From positions 3,348,001 through 3,412,000 of the forward strand of contig OZ220465.1 in NCBI GenBank assembly GCA_965115815.1: a DNA stretch of 64,000 nucleotides. Reading direction: 5' to 3'. Of the stretch, positions 7,703 through 15,982 are shown piece by piece. A program made the translations under genes and the position numbers. This DNA comes from VXPW01 sp965115815 (GTDB taxonomy: Bacteria > Pseudomonadota > Alphaproteobacteria > TMED109). The notes beneath the pieces are model-generated. The model was not told the DNA's origin and did not search any database. It was given only the letters and a program-made list of their open reading frames with translations. How positions within the stretch are numbered: the stretch's first letter is position 1; the number at the start of each line of letters is the position of its first letter.

Positions 7703-9640
7703 ATGAACGACACGCTGTTTCCGGTACCGTCCGCCGTTGCGGCGGCCGCCCGGGTGAACGAACACCAGTACGAGGCGATGTACCGCGAATCGATCGCCGA
7801 TCCGGAAGCGTTCTGGGCCGAGCAGGGGCGGAGCATCGACTGGATTCGTCCCTTCACGCAGGTTCGCGACGTCAGCTACGCACCTGGCGACGTGCACATC
7901 CGGTGGTTCCACGACGGAACCCTGAACGTGTCCGCCAACTGCATCGACCGGCACCTCCCCGATCGAGGCAACCAGCCGGCCATCGTATGGGAAGGCGACC
8001 GCCCGGGAGACACCCGGACGATCCCGTACCGGGAACTCCATGAGGAAGTCTGCCGGATGGCCAACGCCCTGCGCCAACGCGGCATCGGCAAGGGGGACCG
8101 GGTCACGATCTACCTGCCGATGATCCCGGAAGCGGCCTACGCGCTGCTGGCCTGCGCCCGGATCGGCGCCATCCACTCGGTCGTCTTCGGCGGATTTTCG
8201 CCGGACTCGCTGGCCGAGCGGATCCTGGATTGCGAATCGACCTGCGTGATCACGGCCGACGAAGGTCCGCGGGGCGGCAAGCTGGTGCCCCTGAAGGCCA
8301 ACACGGATCAGGCCCTGCAGCGCTGCCCCGGCGTCCACACGGTGTTGGTCGTGGAACGGACGGGCGGCAACGTGCCGATGCGGGACGGCCGGGACGTGTT
8401 CTGGTCGGCGATGCGGTCCGCCGCCGATCCGGACTGTCCGCCGGAGGAGATGGCGGCCGAGGATCCGCTCTTCATCCTGTACACGTCGGGATCCACCGGC
8501 CGACCCAAGGGAGTCCTGCACACTTCGGGCGGGTATCTGGTCTACGCCTCGCTGACCCACAAGCAGGTGTTCGACTACCGGGACGGCGAGGTCTACTGGT
8601 GCACGGCGGATGTCGGATGGATCACCGGGCACAGCTATATCGTCTACGGCCCGCTCGCCAACGGCGCCACGACCCTGATGTTCGAAGGCGTCCCCAACTG
8701 GCCGGACCCGTCCCGTTTCTGGCAGGTCTGCGACCGGCACCAAGTCAACGTCTTCTATACGGCGCCCACCGCCATCCGGGCCCTGATGCGGAACGGCGAC
8801 GACCCCGTCCGCCGGACCCGCCGCTCCTCCCTTCGCGTTCTCGGCTCGGTCGGCGAACCCATCAATCCGGAGGCCTGGCTCTGGTACTACCGGGTCGTCG
8901 GCGACAGCCGCTGCCGGCTGGTGGACACGTGGTGGCAGACGGAGACCGGCGGCATCATGATCGCACCCCTGCCCGGCGCCACCGCCCTGAAGCCCGGCTC
9001 GGCCACCCTGCCGTTCTTCGGGGTGCGCCCCGGAATCGTCGACGACAGCGGCAGTCTGATGACGGGGCCGGCTTCGGGCAAGCTGGTCCTGCTGGACAGC
9101 TGGCCCGGGCAGATGCGGACGGTCTACGGCGATCACCAGCGCTTCGTGGATACGTATTTCACCACGTTCCCGGGCATGTACTTCACCGGCGACGGCGCCC
9201 GGCGCGACGAGGACGGCTACTACTGGATCACGGGCCGGGTCGACGACGTCATCAACGTGTCGGGGCACCGGCTGGGGACCGCGGAAATCGAAAGCGCCCT
9301 GGTCGCCCACCCCTCGGTGGCCGAGGCGGCGGTTGTCGGTTGCCCGCACGCCGTCAAGGGCCAAGGAATCTACGCGTACGTGACCCTGGTGGTCGGGGCG
9401 GCGGCTACCGATGAGTTGCGGGCCGCTCTGGGCGAGCAGGTGCGGCGCGAAATCGGCCCGATTGCCCGACCCGACCACCTGCAGTGGGCGCCGGCGCTCC
9501 CCAAGACCCGCTCGGGAAAGATCCTGCGGCGCATTCTCCGGAAGATCGCCGCCAATGAACACGGCGAGCTCGGGGACACCTCGACGCTGGCCGACCCCGA
9601 GGCGGTCGAGGGCCTCGTGCAGAACCGGCTCAACCGATGA
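7703..9640 (+). CDS. acs: Acetyl-coenzyme A synthetase
   Basis: Acs converts acetate, ATP and CoA to acetyl-CoA through acetyl-AMP in the cytosol. The 645 residues are close to the usual length of about 650. The ATG at 7703 follows a GGCGAGGA Shine-Dalgarno-like sequence, and the protein then starts with the usual NEHQYEAMYRES region. Diagnostic motifs are YTSGSTGRPKGVLH (P-loop), DVGWITGHSY, VDTWWQTETGG (adenine pocket), YFTGDGARRDEDGYYW (hinge) and PKTRSGKILRR near the C-terminus. The last contains the lysine that is acetylated in regulated Acs enzymes. The stop overlaps the start of the next small gene by four bases. The PHB genes at the right end of the window are another user of acetyl-CoA. 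Confidence 0.97.
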   Translation: MNDTLFPVPSAVAAAARVNEHQYEAMYRESIADPEAFWAEQGRSIDWIRPFTQVRDVSYAPGDVHIRWFHDGTLNVSANCIDRHLPDRGNQPAIVWEGDRPGDTRTIPYRELHEEVCRMANALRQRGIGKGDRVTIYLPMIPEAAYALLACARIGAIHSVVFGGFSPDSLAERILDCESTCVITADEGPRGGKLVPLKANTDQALQRCPGVHTVLVVERTGGNVPMRDGRDVFWSAMRSAADPDCPPEEMAAEDPLFILYTSGSTGRPKGVLHTSGGYLVYASLTHKQVFDYRDGEVYWCTADVGWITGHSYIVYGPLANGATTLMFEGVPNWPDPSRFWQVCDRHQVNVFYTAPTAIRALMRNGDDPVRRTRRSSLRVLGSVGEPINPEAWLWYYRVVGDSRCRLVDTWWQTETGGIMIAPLPGATALKPGSATLPFFGVRPGIVDDSGSLMTGPASGKLVLLDSWPGQMRTVYGDHQRFVDTYFTTFPGMYFTGDGARRDEDGYYWITGRVDDVINVSGHRLGTAEIESALVAHPSVAEAAVVGCPHAVKGQGIYAYVTLVVGAAATDELRAALGEQVRREIGPIARPDHLQWAPALPKTRSGKILRRILRKIAANEHGELGDTSTLADPEAVEGLVQNRLNR

Positions 9641-9981
9641 AGCGCGGGTTCGCCGGTGCGCTCGCCGGAGCCTTCCTGCTCGGACCGGGCGGGGCCGTCG
9701 CCGAGGCGGTGTGCGTCACCAACACCTTCGAAATCGCCTGGGTGCACCCCGGAATCTCCTTCTACGCGAATCCCGACCGGTACCGCTGCGACGGACCTTC
9801 GGTCCGGGTCAAGCAGGGAGAGACCGGCTGCTTTCCCGCCGGGCGTCCGGCCGCCGGCGACCGGTATTTCCTGGCCGGCGAACACGCGGTTTCCGGCCAG
9901 TGCATCGCCATCTGCGAAACGTCGCGAACCCGGATCACCGTGGTCTTCAACCTGGCCCGCACCTATGCCTGCGCGGAGTGA
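9637..9981 (+). CDS. Small secreted Cys-containing protein of unknown function
   Basis: A protein of 114 residues starts at an ATGA overlap with acs, which suggests translational coupling. Residues 1-23 form a signal peptide: a KR start, a hydrophobic core AGALAGAFLLGPGG and an AVAEA cleavage region. The mature part has six cysteines, enough for three disulfides in the periplasm. I do not recognise a family. The coupling to acs may be fortuitous. The reading frame has the strong third-position GC typical of real genes here. Confidence 0.65.
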   Translation: MKRGFAGALAGAFLLGPGGAVAEAVCVTNTFEIAWVHPGISFYANPDRYRCDGPSVRVKQGETGCFPAGRPAAGDRYFLAGEHAVSGQCIAICETSRTRITVVFNLARTYACAE

Positions 9982-10247
9982 CCCGACGGCCGGGAATCGA
10001 GAACGGATCCGGTCCTGCCACCGGAGCCGGGGCCGCCGGTTCCGCTGCGGGCTCCCGACGGCGCGGGCATTGCCTGCGGCCGGTTCCCCCATCCCGGGAT
10101 CCCGAACCCGCGCGCACGGCGGGGGACGGTAGGCTAGACTGACCGAAACCGGAACGCCGCACGGCCGGCCGCGTTCCGGCCGACCGCCACCCTGCACTGT
10201 CGCCGGCCCGGGGCGGCGACCTGCGCATAGCCGGACTTGACGACGCC

Positions 10248-12899
10248 ATGGCCGCAGCCACGACGACCTCGCAGATTCGCGCCGCATTCCTCGACTACTT
10301 CCGCGGCCACGGGCACGAAGTCGTACCGTCGTCGCCGCTCGTCCCCCGCAACGATCCGACCCTGCTCTTCACCAGCGCCGGGATGGTGCAGTTCAAGGGC
10401 GTCTTCACCGGCCAGGAACCCCGGAGCTGCGCGCGCGCCGTCACCTCGCAGAAGTGTCTCCGGGCCGGAGGCAAGCACAACGATCTCGAAAATGTCGGCC
10501 GCACCACCCGCCACCACACGTTCTTCGAAATGCTCGGGAACTTCAGTTTCGGGGACTATTTCAAGGAACAGGCCATCGTGCACGCCTGGACGCTGGTCAC
10601 GCGGGAATTCGGCATCGATCCCGGCCGGCTGCTGGTCACGGTCCACGCCGGGGATGACGAGGCATTCGGACTGTGGCGCGCGGTGTCCGGACTGCCGGAA
10701 GCCCGCATCCTGCGCATCGCCACCGCGGACAACTTCTGGACGATGGGGGATACGGGTCCGTGCGGGCCGTGCTCGGAACTCTTCTTCGATCACGGCGAGC
10801 AGGTAGCGGGCGGACCTCCGGGAAGCGCCGGCGCGGACGGCGACCGGTTCGTCGAGATCTGGAACCTCGTCTTCATGCAGTACGAGCAGGAAGCTCCCGG
10901 GATCCGGGCCCCCCTGCCGCGGCCTTCGATCGACACCGGCATGGGACTCGAGCGCATGGCCGCCGTCCTCCAGGGCTTCACGGACAATTACGACACCGAC
11001 CTGTTCCGCCTCCTGATCGAAGCCTCGAAGGCGGCAACCGCCACCGACGAAGAGGGTGCGCGGGCGGTCTCGCACCGGGTGATCGCCGACCATGTCCGCG
11101 CGGCCGCCTTCGTGATCGCGGAAGGAGTGCTGCCGTCGAACGAAGGCCGGGGCTACGTGTTGCGCCGCATCGCCCGACGGGCCATGCGCCACGCCCATCT
11201 ACTGGGCGCCCGCGAACCCGTGCTCTGGAAGATTGTCGGAAGCGTCGTGGCCGAAATGGGCGACGCCTTCCCGGAACTCGTCCGGGCCGGCCCGCTGATG
11301 GCCGAAACCCTGAAGCAGGAGGAGGTGCGGTTCGGCGACACCCTCGAGCGCGGCATGCGCCTCCTCGCCCACGAGACGGGGAAGCTCGGGGCCGGCGTCC
11401 CGCTCTCCGGCCGGACGGCCTTCCGGCTGTACGACACGTACGGGTTCCCGGTGGACCTGACCGCCGACATCCTGCGCAGCGAGGGCCGGGCCCTGGACCG
11501 GGACGAATTCGACGCGGCCATGGCCGAACAGCAACGCAAGGCGCGCGCCGCGTGGTCGGGCGCCGGGGATCCCGGGCAGGAGCGCGTCTGGTTCGAGATT
11601 CGCGAGGAGACGGGCCCGACCGAGTTTCTGGGCTACGCGGGAACCCGTGCGGAAGCCGTCGTGCGGGCCCTCGTCGCGGACGGCCGCCGGATCTGCCGCG
11701 CCGACGGCGGCAGCGGCGTCATCGGGGTGGTCTGCAACCAGACACCCTGCTACGCCGAAGGGGGCGGGCAGGTCGGAGACACCGGAACCGTCCGCGGGCC
11801 CCGGGGGCGGATGCGGGTGACGGACACGCGGGCGCACGCCCCCTCCCTGCACGTCCATTACGGGACGCTCGAAGACGGCGTGCTGCAGGTCGGAGACGCG
11901 GTCGAGCTGGCGGTGGACGAGGACCGGCGCGCCGGATTGCGGGTGCATCACTCGGCCACCCATCTGCTGCACGCCGCCCTCCGCGAACGGCTGGGCGAAC
12001 AGGTCACCCAGAAGGGTTCGCTGGTGGCCCCGGACCGCCTGCGGTTCGACATCAGCCATCCGCGGGCGGTGACCCCGGCGGAGCTCGAGGACATCGAACG
12101 CACGGTCAACGAATGGGTGCAGGCCGACGGGACGGTCGAAACCCGGGTGCTGCCGCCCGATGCCGCCTTGCGGGACGGGGCGCTCGGCCTGTTCGGCGAG
12201 AAATACGGGGACGAAGTGCGGGTGGTGCGCATGGGTCCGGCCGCGGGTCCGGCATTCTCGCTGGAGATCTGCGGAGGGACGCACGTGGCGCGTACCGGAG
12301 AGATCGGCCTGTTCAAGGTGATCTCGGAATCGGCGCTCGCCTCCGGGGTCCGGCGGCTGGAGGCGGTGGGCGGATCCGCGGCCCTGGCGCTCTTCCGGCA
12401 GCAATCCCGGTTGCTCGGCAGCGCGGCGGCCGACCTCGGCGTTCGGCCGGACGACGTGCCGGAGCGGATCGGTCGGCTCCTGCAGGAGCGTCGCGCACTC
12501 GAACGAACGATTGCGGAGCTGCGCCGGCAGCTGGCCGCCGGCAGCGGCGGAGACGACGAATCGTCGGAAATCGCCGGAGTACGGGTGCTGGGACGGGTGC
12601 TCGACGGAGTGCCGCCGAAGGTTCTCCGCAGCCAGGCGGAGGGGCTGCGCAACACCCTCGGCAGCGGTCTGGCCGTCGTGGTCACGTCCTTCGAAGGAAA
12701 GGGATCGCTGGCCGTGGCCGTCAGCGAGGACCTCACGCACCGGTTCGACGCCGTGGACCTGGTCCGGGCCGGGGTCGCGGCGCTCGGCGGCCGCCGGGGA
12801 GGCGGACGGCGCGACATGGCCCAAGGCGGCGGCCCCGACGGGCAGGCCGCCGGCGAAGCCCTGCGCGCGGTGCAACGGGCTATCGGCAAGCCCGGATGA
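10248..12899 (+). CDS. alaS: Alanyl-tRNA synthetase
   Basis: AlaRS charges tRNA-Ala and edits mischarged Ser and Gly. At 883 residues it is of normal bacterial size (about 875). The order is: class II catalytic core from FLDYFRGHGHEVVPSSPLVP to TRHHTFFEMLGNFSFGDYF and GPCGPCSELFFDHG; the tRNA-recognition segment; the editing domain with HHSATHLLHAALR; the CGGTHVARTGEIGLF zinc/editing motif; and a C-Ala region ending GGRRGGGRRDMAQGGG. The glycine-rich DMAQGGG tail is a family signature. The ATG at 10248 gives the usual N-terminus. It stands alone between acs and the convergent icd. Confidence 0.98.
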   Translation: MAAATTTSQIRAAFLDYFRGHGHEVVPSSPLVPRNDPTLLFTSAGMVQFKGVFTGQEPRSCARAVTSQKCLRAGGKHNDLENVGRTTRHHTFFEMLGNFSFGDYFKEQAIVHAWTLVTREFGIDPGRLLVTVHAGDDEAFGLWRAVSGLPEARILRIATADNFWTMGDTGPCGPCSELFFDHGEQVAGGPPGSAGADGDRFVEIWNLVFMQYEQEAPGIRAPLPRPSIDTGMGLERMAAVLQGFTDNYDTDLFRLLIEASKAATATDEEGARAVSHRVIADHVRAAAFVIAEGVLPSNEGRGYVLRRIARRAMRHAHLLGAREPVLWKIVGSVVAEMGDAFPELVRAGPLMAETLKQEEVRFGDTLERGMRLLAHETGKLGAGVPLSGRTAFRLYDTYGFPVDLTADILRSEGRALDRDEFDAAMAEQQRKARAAWSGAGDPGQERVWFEIREETGPTEFLGYAGTRAEAVVRALVADGRRICRADGGSGVIGVVCNQTPCYAEGGGQVGDTGTVRGPRGRMRVTDTRAHAPSLHVHYGTLEDGVLQVGDAVELAVDEDRRAGLRVHHSATHLLHAALRERLGEQVTQKGSLVAPDRLRFDISHPRAVTPAELEDIERTVNEWVQADGTVETRVLPPDAALRDGALGLFGEKYGDEVRVVRMGPAAGPAFSLEICGGTHVARTGEIGLFKVISESALASGVRRLEAVGGSAALALFRQQSRLLGSAAADLGVRPDDVPERIGRLLQERRALERTIAELRRQLAAGSGGDDESSEIAGVRVLGRVLDGVPPKVLRSQAEGLRNTLGSGLAVVVTSFEGKGSLAVAVSEDLTHRFDAVDLVRAGVAALGGRRGGGRRDMAQGGGPDGQAAGEALRAVQRAIGKPG

Positions 12900-12920
12900 G
12901 CACGCCGCCGCTACGGGGTT

Positions 12921-14132
12921 TCAGAGCGCCCGCTCCAGGTGGTCGGCAATCGCGTCCAGGAACGGCTCGGTCTCGAGCCATTCCTGCCCTCCTCCCACGA
13001 GCAGGGCCAGATCCTTGGTCATCTTGCCGGATTCGACCGTCTCCTGACACACCCGCTCCAGGGTCTTCGCAAACGCCTGCACCTCCGGCGTGTCGTCGAA
13101 CCGCCCGCGGTGCCACAGTCCGCGAGTCCAGGCAAAGATCGATGCGATCGGATTGGTCGAGGTCGCTTCCCCCCGTCGGTACGCCCGGTAGTGGCGCGTG
13201 ACCGTACCGTGGGCGGCTTCCGCTTCGATGGTCTGTCCGTCGGGCGTCATCAGCACCGAGGTCATCAGGCCCAGGGATCCGAACCCTTGGGCCACGAGAT
13301 CGGACTGGACATCGCCGTCGTAGTTCTTGCAGGCCCAGAGAAACCCGCCCGGCCATTTGATGGCGCTGGCGACCAGATCATCGATCAGGCGGTGGTCGTA
13401 CTCCAGGCCGGCGGTCTCGAACGGTGCGGCGAATTCGGCGTCGAACACCTCCCGGAAGAGGTCCCGGAACCGCCCGTCATACTGCTTCAGGATCGTATTC
13501 TTCGTGGACAGGTAGACCGGCATCCCGAGATTGAGACCGTACCGCAGGCAGGCCCTCGCGAAGCCGCGAATGGACTCGTCGAGGTTGTACATCCCCAGGG
13601 CGATTCCGGGTTCCCGGAACCGAAACACCTCGGTTTCCGTCGCGGGCTCCTGTCCGGCGGGCTCGAACCGCATCACGAGACGGCCCGGCCCCGGCACCTG
13701 CAGTTCGGTGGCGCGGTACTGATCGCCGAAGGCATGGCGGCCGATCACGATCGGACGAGTCCAGCCGGGCACGTACCGGGGAATGTTGCGGAAGAGGATC
13801 GGTTCGCGAAACACGGTGCCGTCGAGGATGTTGCGGATGGTGCCGTTCGGGGACCGCCACATCTTCTTGAGACCGAACTCGGCCACCCGATCCTCGTCGG
13901 GGGTGATGGTGGCGCACTTGATGCCGACGCCGTACTGGCGGATCGCATGGGCCGCATCGACCGTCACCTGATCGTCGGTCCGGTCGCGGTTCCGGACGTG
14001 CAGGTCGTAGGCAACCAAGTTCAGGTCGAGGTACGGGCGGATCAGGCGTTCCCGGATCCATTCCCAGATGATCCGGGTCATTTCATCCCCTTCCAGTTCG
14101 ACCAGGGGGGAGGCGACCTTGATTTTGCTCAC
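12921..14132 (-). CDS. icd: NADP-dependent isocitrate dehydrogenase
   Basis: The enzyme oxidises and decarboxylates isocitrate to 2-oxoglutarate in the TCA cycle. The 403 residues match the eukaryote-like dimeric type common in Alphaproteobacteria (about 405) and not the E. coli type. Motifs seen are PLVELEGDEMTRIIW at the N-terminus, SPNGTIRNILDGTVFREPI for substrate binding, the metal-binding stretch YDGDVQSDLVAQGFGSLG, and EAAHGTVTRHYRAY with NPIASIFAW in the coenzyme-binding part. The start MSKIKVASP is the usual one. The gene converges on alaS with a 21-base gap. Confidence 0.97.
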   Translation of the reverse strand: MSKIKVASPLVELEGDEMTRIIWEWIRERLIRPYLDLNLVAYDLHVRNRDRTDDQVTVDAAHAIRQYGVGIKCATITPDEDRVAEFGLKKMWRSPNGTIRNILDGTVFREPILFRNIPRYVPGWTRPIVIGRHAFGDQYRATELQVPGPGRLVMRFEPAGQEPATETEVFRFREPGIALGMYNLDESIRGFARACLRYGLNLGMPVYLSTKNTILKQYDGRFRDLFREVFDAEFAAPFETAGLEYDHRLIDDLVASAIKWPGGFLWACKNYDGDVQSDLVAQGFGSLGLMTSVLMTPDGQTIEAEAAHGTVTRHYRAYRRGEATSTNPIASIFAWTRGLWHRGRFDDTPEVQAFAKTLERVCQETVESGKMTKDLALLVGGGQEWLETEPFLDAIADHLERAL

Positions 14133-14180
14133 GGCGTGCGGGCTCCAGAGATGCGACGGGGCGGACGGGCGGGGCGGGGT

Positions 14181-14745
14181 TCAGCGGCCGGAGGCCGGGG
14201 CCGCCGGGAACCCGAACCGGTCGTCCGCGGCCCGAACGGCAGCCTCGGCCGACCCGACCCTGATCACGGTTCCATGCGGAAGGTCGGGGAGAAAGCCCTG
14301 CTCGACCATGCGTTCCAGCATTTCCGGCATCGGGCCCGGTAGCGGTCGAGATCGACCACCACCACGGGCAGGCAGCGCGGTCCGAACCCGGATCCTGCGA
14401 GGGTTCCCGGGACTTCCTCCGGGATTCCGACGGCGCCGGGGTGCGCGACGCAGACATCGGGCACGCCGTACGTCCGGATCCTGCGGCCGGCCGTCGACTC
14501 GGCGGCGACGGTCACTTCGAGATCCGGATGCAGGTCCGGCGCGGCCGCGCGGCCGACCGGTACCACTCCGATGATCCGACTCCCCGATTCCCGCGCGCCG
14601 TCGGCCACCGATCCCATCAGGCCGGGACGCGACTCTCCGGCCCCGATGCGGGAGCCCGCAGTGCCCAAACCTGCCCCCGCCGCCGCACCTCCCGCGCGTA
14701 TTTCGGATCCCGGCCGGCCCGCGACCCGCAGCCCACCCGCGCGGC
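14181..14745 (-). pseudogene. LOG-family (TIGR00730) protein, decayed
   Basis: LOG proteins are Rossmann-fold nucleoside-monophosphate phosphoribohydrolases. Homologous segments appear in order but in different frames: GCGSRAGRDPKYAREV (the N-terminal CGSS-type loop), RPGLMGSVADGARESGSRIIGVVP, the position of the PGGxGTxxE active site degraded to HPGAVGIPEEV, and PMPEMLERMVEQGFLPDLPHGT near the C-terminus. At least two frameshifts and loss of the catalytic loop make it non-functional. It lies downstream of the slr1659-type gene on the same strand. The family match was made by eye from several short blocks, so it is probable and not certain. Confidence 0.6.
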
Positions 14746-15004
14746 CGGCTTCCGTCCGACCCCGCAACGAGGAGAGGATCCGGCGACGGACACCGCCAGC
14801 CGGGGCACGGCAACTTCGCCGGCGCCCCGCAGCAAGGGGAAGCGTGTCGCCGTCTTCCGCCGGAGCGCCCGACCTCCTCCGCCCGATCCCCGGCGCAGGG
14901 ACCCCCGCTTCCGCGCGCCGGGCGTTCGGACGGCCCGGATGATCTCAGATCCCTGCCTCCCCGCCTGCCCCGGTTCCGGCGCCTGCGCACGCGGCTGCAC
15001 GCGG

Positions 15005-15343
15005 CTACACGAAGTCCAGCCTGAGGGCAGGATGGAGTCTCTTGAGGTTCGGGAGCGACTTCGATTGCCACGGCACGCGCGTCGAGCCCCGGACGGCGAT
15101 GCCCGTGTGCTGTTGCTTGCGCACCTCGATCGTGAACCGCGCGAGCAGATTGATTCCGGAACTGTTCAGGAATTCCAGTTCCACCAGGTCGAGCGTGATC
15201 TCTTCGGGCCGCGATGCGAGCACCTCGTTCATCAGCGCCAGCACGGGCTGGTAGGCGTCGGTGCCCGAAAGGCGCATTGTCCCTTCGTAGTGGATGACCG
15301 CATCCTCGACCCAGATGCGGTAGCTGTCCGCCTTGATTTCCAT
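15005..15343 (-). CDS. STAS-like regulator of slr1659 type (putative anti-sigma-antagonist-like switch protein)
   Basis: This small 112-residue protein starts MEIKADSYRIWVEDAVIHYEG. The centre reads EITLDLVELEFLNSSGINLL, which is the conserved core of STAS-type antagonists, where the Ser-Ser pair is the position phosphorylated in SpoIIAA-like switches. The end GSTRVPWQSKSLPNLKRLHP matches the slr1659 superfamily as I remember it. It is the last gene of the minus-strand block that runs from about 20147, 76 bases after the slr1658-like ATPase gene. In a partner switch it would be phosphorylated by the ATPase-type partner and dephosphorylated by the SpoIIE enzyme. Those assignments are inference from order and family. 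Confidence 0.8.
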   Translation of the reverse strand: MEIKADSYRIWVEDAVIHYEGTMRLSGTDAYQPVLALMNEVLASRPEEITLDLVELEFLNSSGINLLARFTIEVRKQQHTGIAVRGSTRVPWQSKSLPNLKRLHPALRLDFV

Positions 15344-15419
15344 GGAACTCGATCACCCAGAGAGATTCATTCGGGAAGGAACGGCGGAAACTGCCGGCAC
15401 GCACGCAGCATACCGGATC

Positions 15420-15965
15420 TCAGGCCAGCGGCAACACCGCATGAGCGGCCAGTCGCACGGGGCCCCGGTTCCCGGCGGGTTCCCCGAAATCCCACCCCAG
15501 CAAGGTGCCGTAATCACCCATCAGCGTGAGCAGGCCCAAGCCGGAACCGGTGGCCGCCGGGTCGGCCGCATTCCGCTCGATTCGTTCGATCAGGAGTTCG
15601 GACGGATCGCGCCCCTGCAGTCCGGCCAGAACATCCTGGAACCGGAGCGCGCCCGCTTCACTGATCAGATTGATCACGCAAGCCCGGAACCGGTCGCCTT
15701 CGAGCTGCGTGTCGACGACGATGTCTCCGGAGGCGCGGAACTTCACCGCATTTTCCAGCAGTTCGTTGACCAGGTAGCCGACGCTGTGGCGGACGTCGTT
15801 GGCGGCCGCGGATCGGGCCCGGACCGCATAGAAGTTCCCCAAGAAGTCGGAGGTGACCGCACAGTGCTTCCAAGCAATGTCGAGCGGGCCGTCGAAGAGG
15901 CGGATTCGCATCGATCGGCACCCGAACCTTCCGATCGCGTCCGCATTTCCGCATTGTTTGGGCAT
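15420..15965 (-). CDS. Histidine-kinase-like ATPase of slr1658 type
   Basis: The 181-residue protein carries a GHKL ATPase fold. The N-box is seen in SVGYLVNELLENAVKFRA and the G-box in GSGLGLLTLMGDYG. There is no dimerisation/His domain, so it is not a classical sensor kinase and fits anti-sigma-factor-type serine kinases. The ATG at 15965 lies 17 bases after the phosphatase gene. An internal ATG (MRIRLFDG) is a possible alternative start. With its neighbour at 15005 it forms the pair found together as slr1658/slr1659 in cyanobacteria. Its partner here is presumably that STAS protein or the STAS-like part of the methyltransferase at 18373. Confidence 0.78.
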   Translation of the reverse strand: MPKQCGNADAIGRFGCRSMRIRLFDGPLDIAWKHCAVTSDFLGNFYAVRARSAAANDVRHSVGYLVNELLENAVKFRASGDIVVDTQLEGDRFRACVINLISEAGALRFQDVLAGLQGRDPSELLIERIERNAADPAATGSGLGLLTLMGDYGTLLGWDFGEPAGNRGPVRLAAHAVLPLA

Positions 15966-15982
15966 GGTCCGTCGCGGCTCCG

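Noticed and set aside
7325..9562. A long open frame of 745 codons on the minus strand opposite acs
   Set aside because: It is the mirror of a high-GC gene: acs is intact with all motifs, and the antisense product has low-complexity Arg/Gly/Asp-rich sequence with no family features.
10673..13201. An 842-codon frame overlapping alaS in another phase
   Set aside because: It is rich in Arg, Gly and Pro as expected for an off-phase read of GC-rich DNA. alaS is the real gene.
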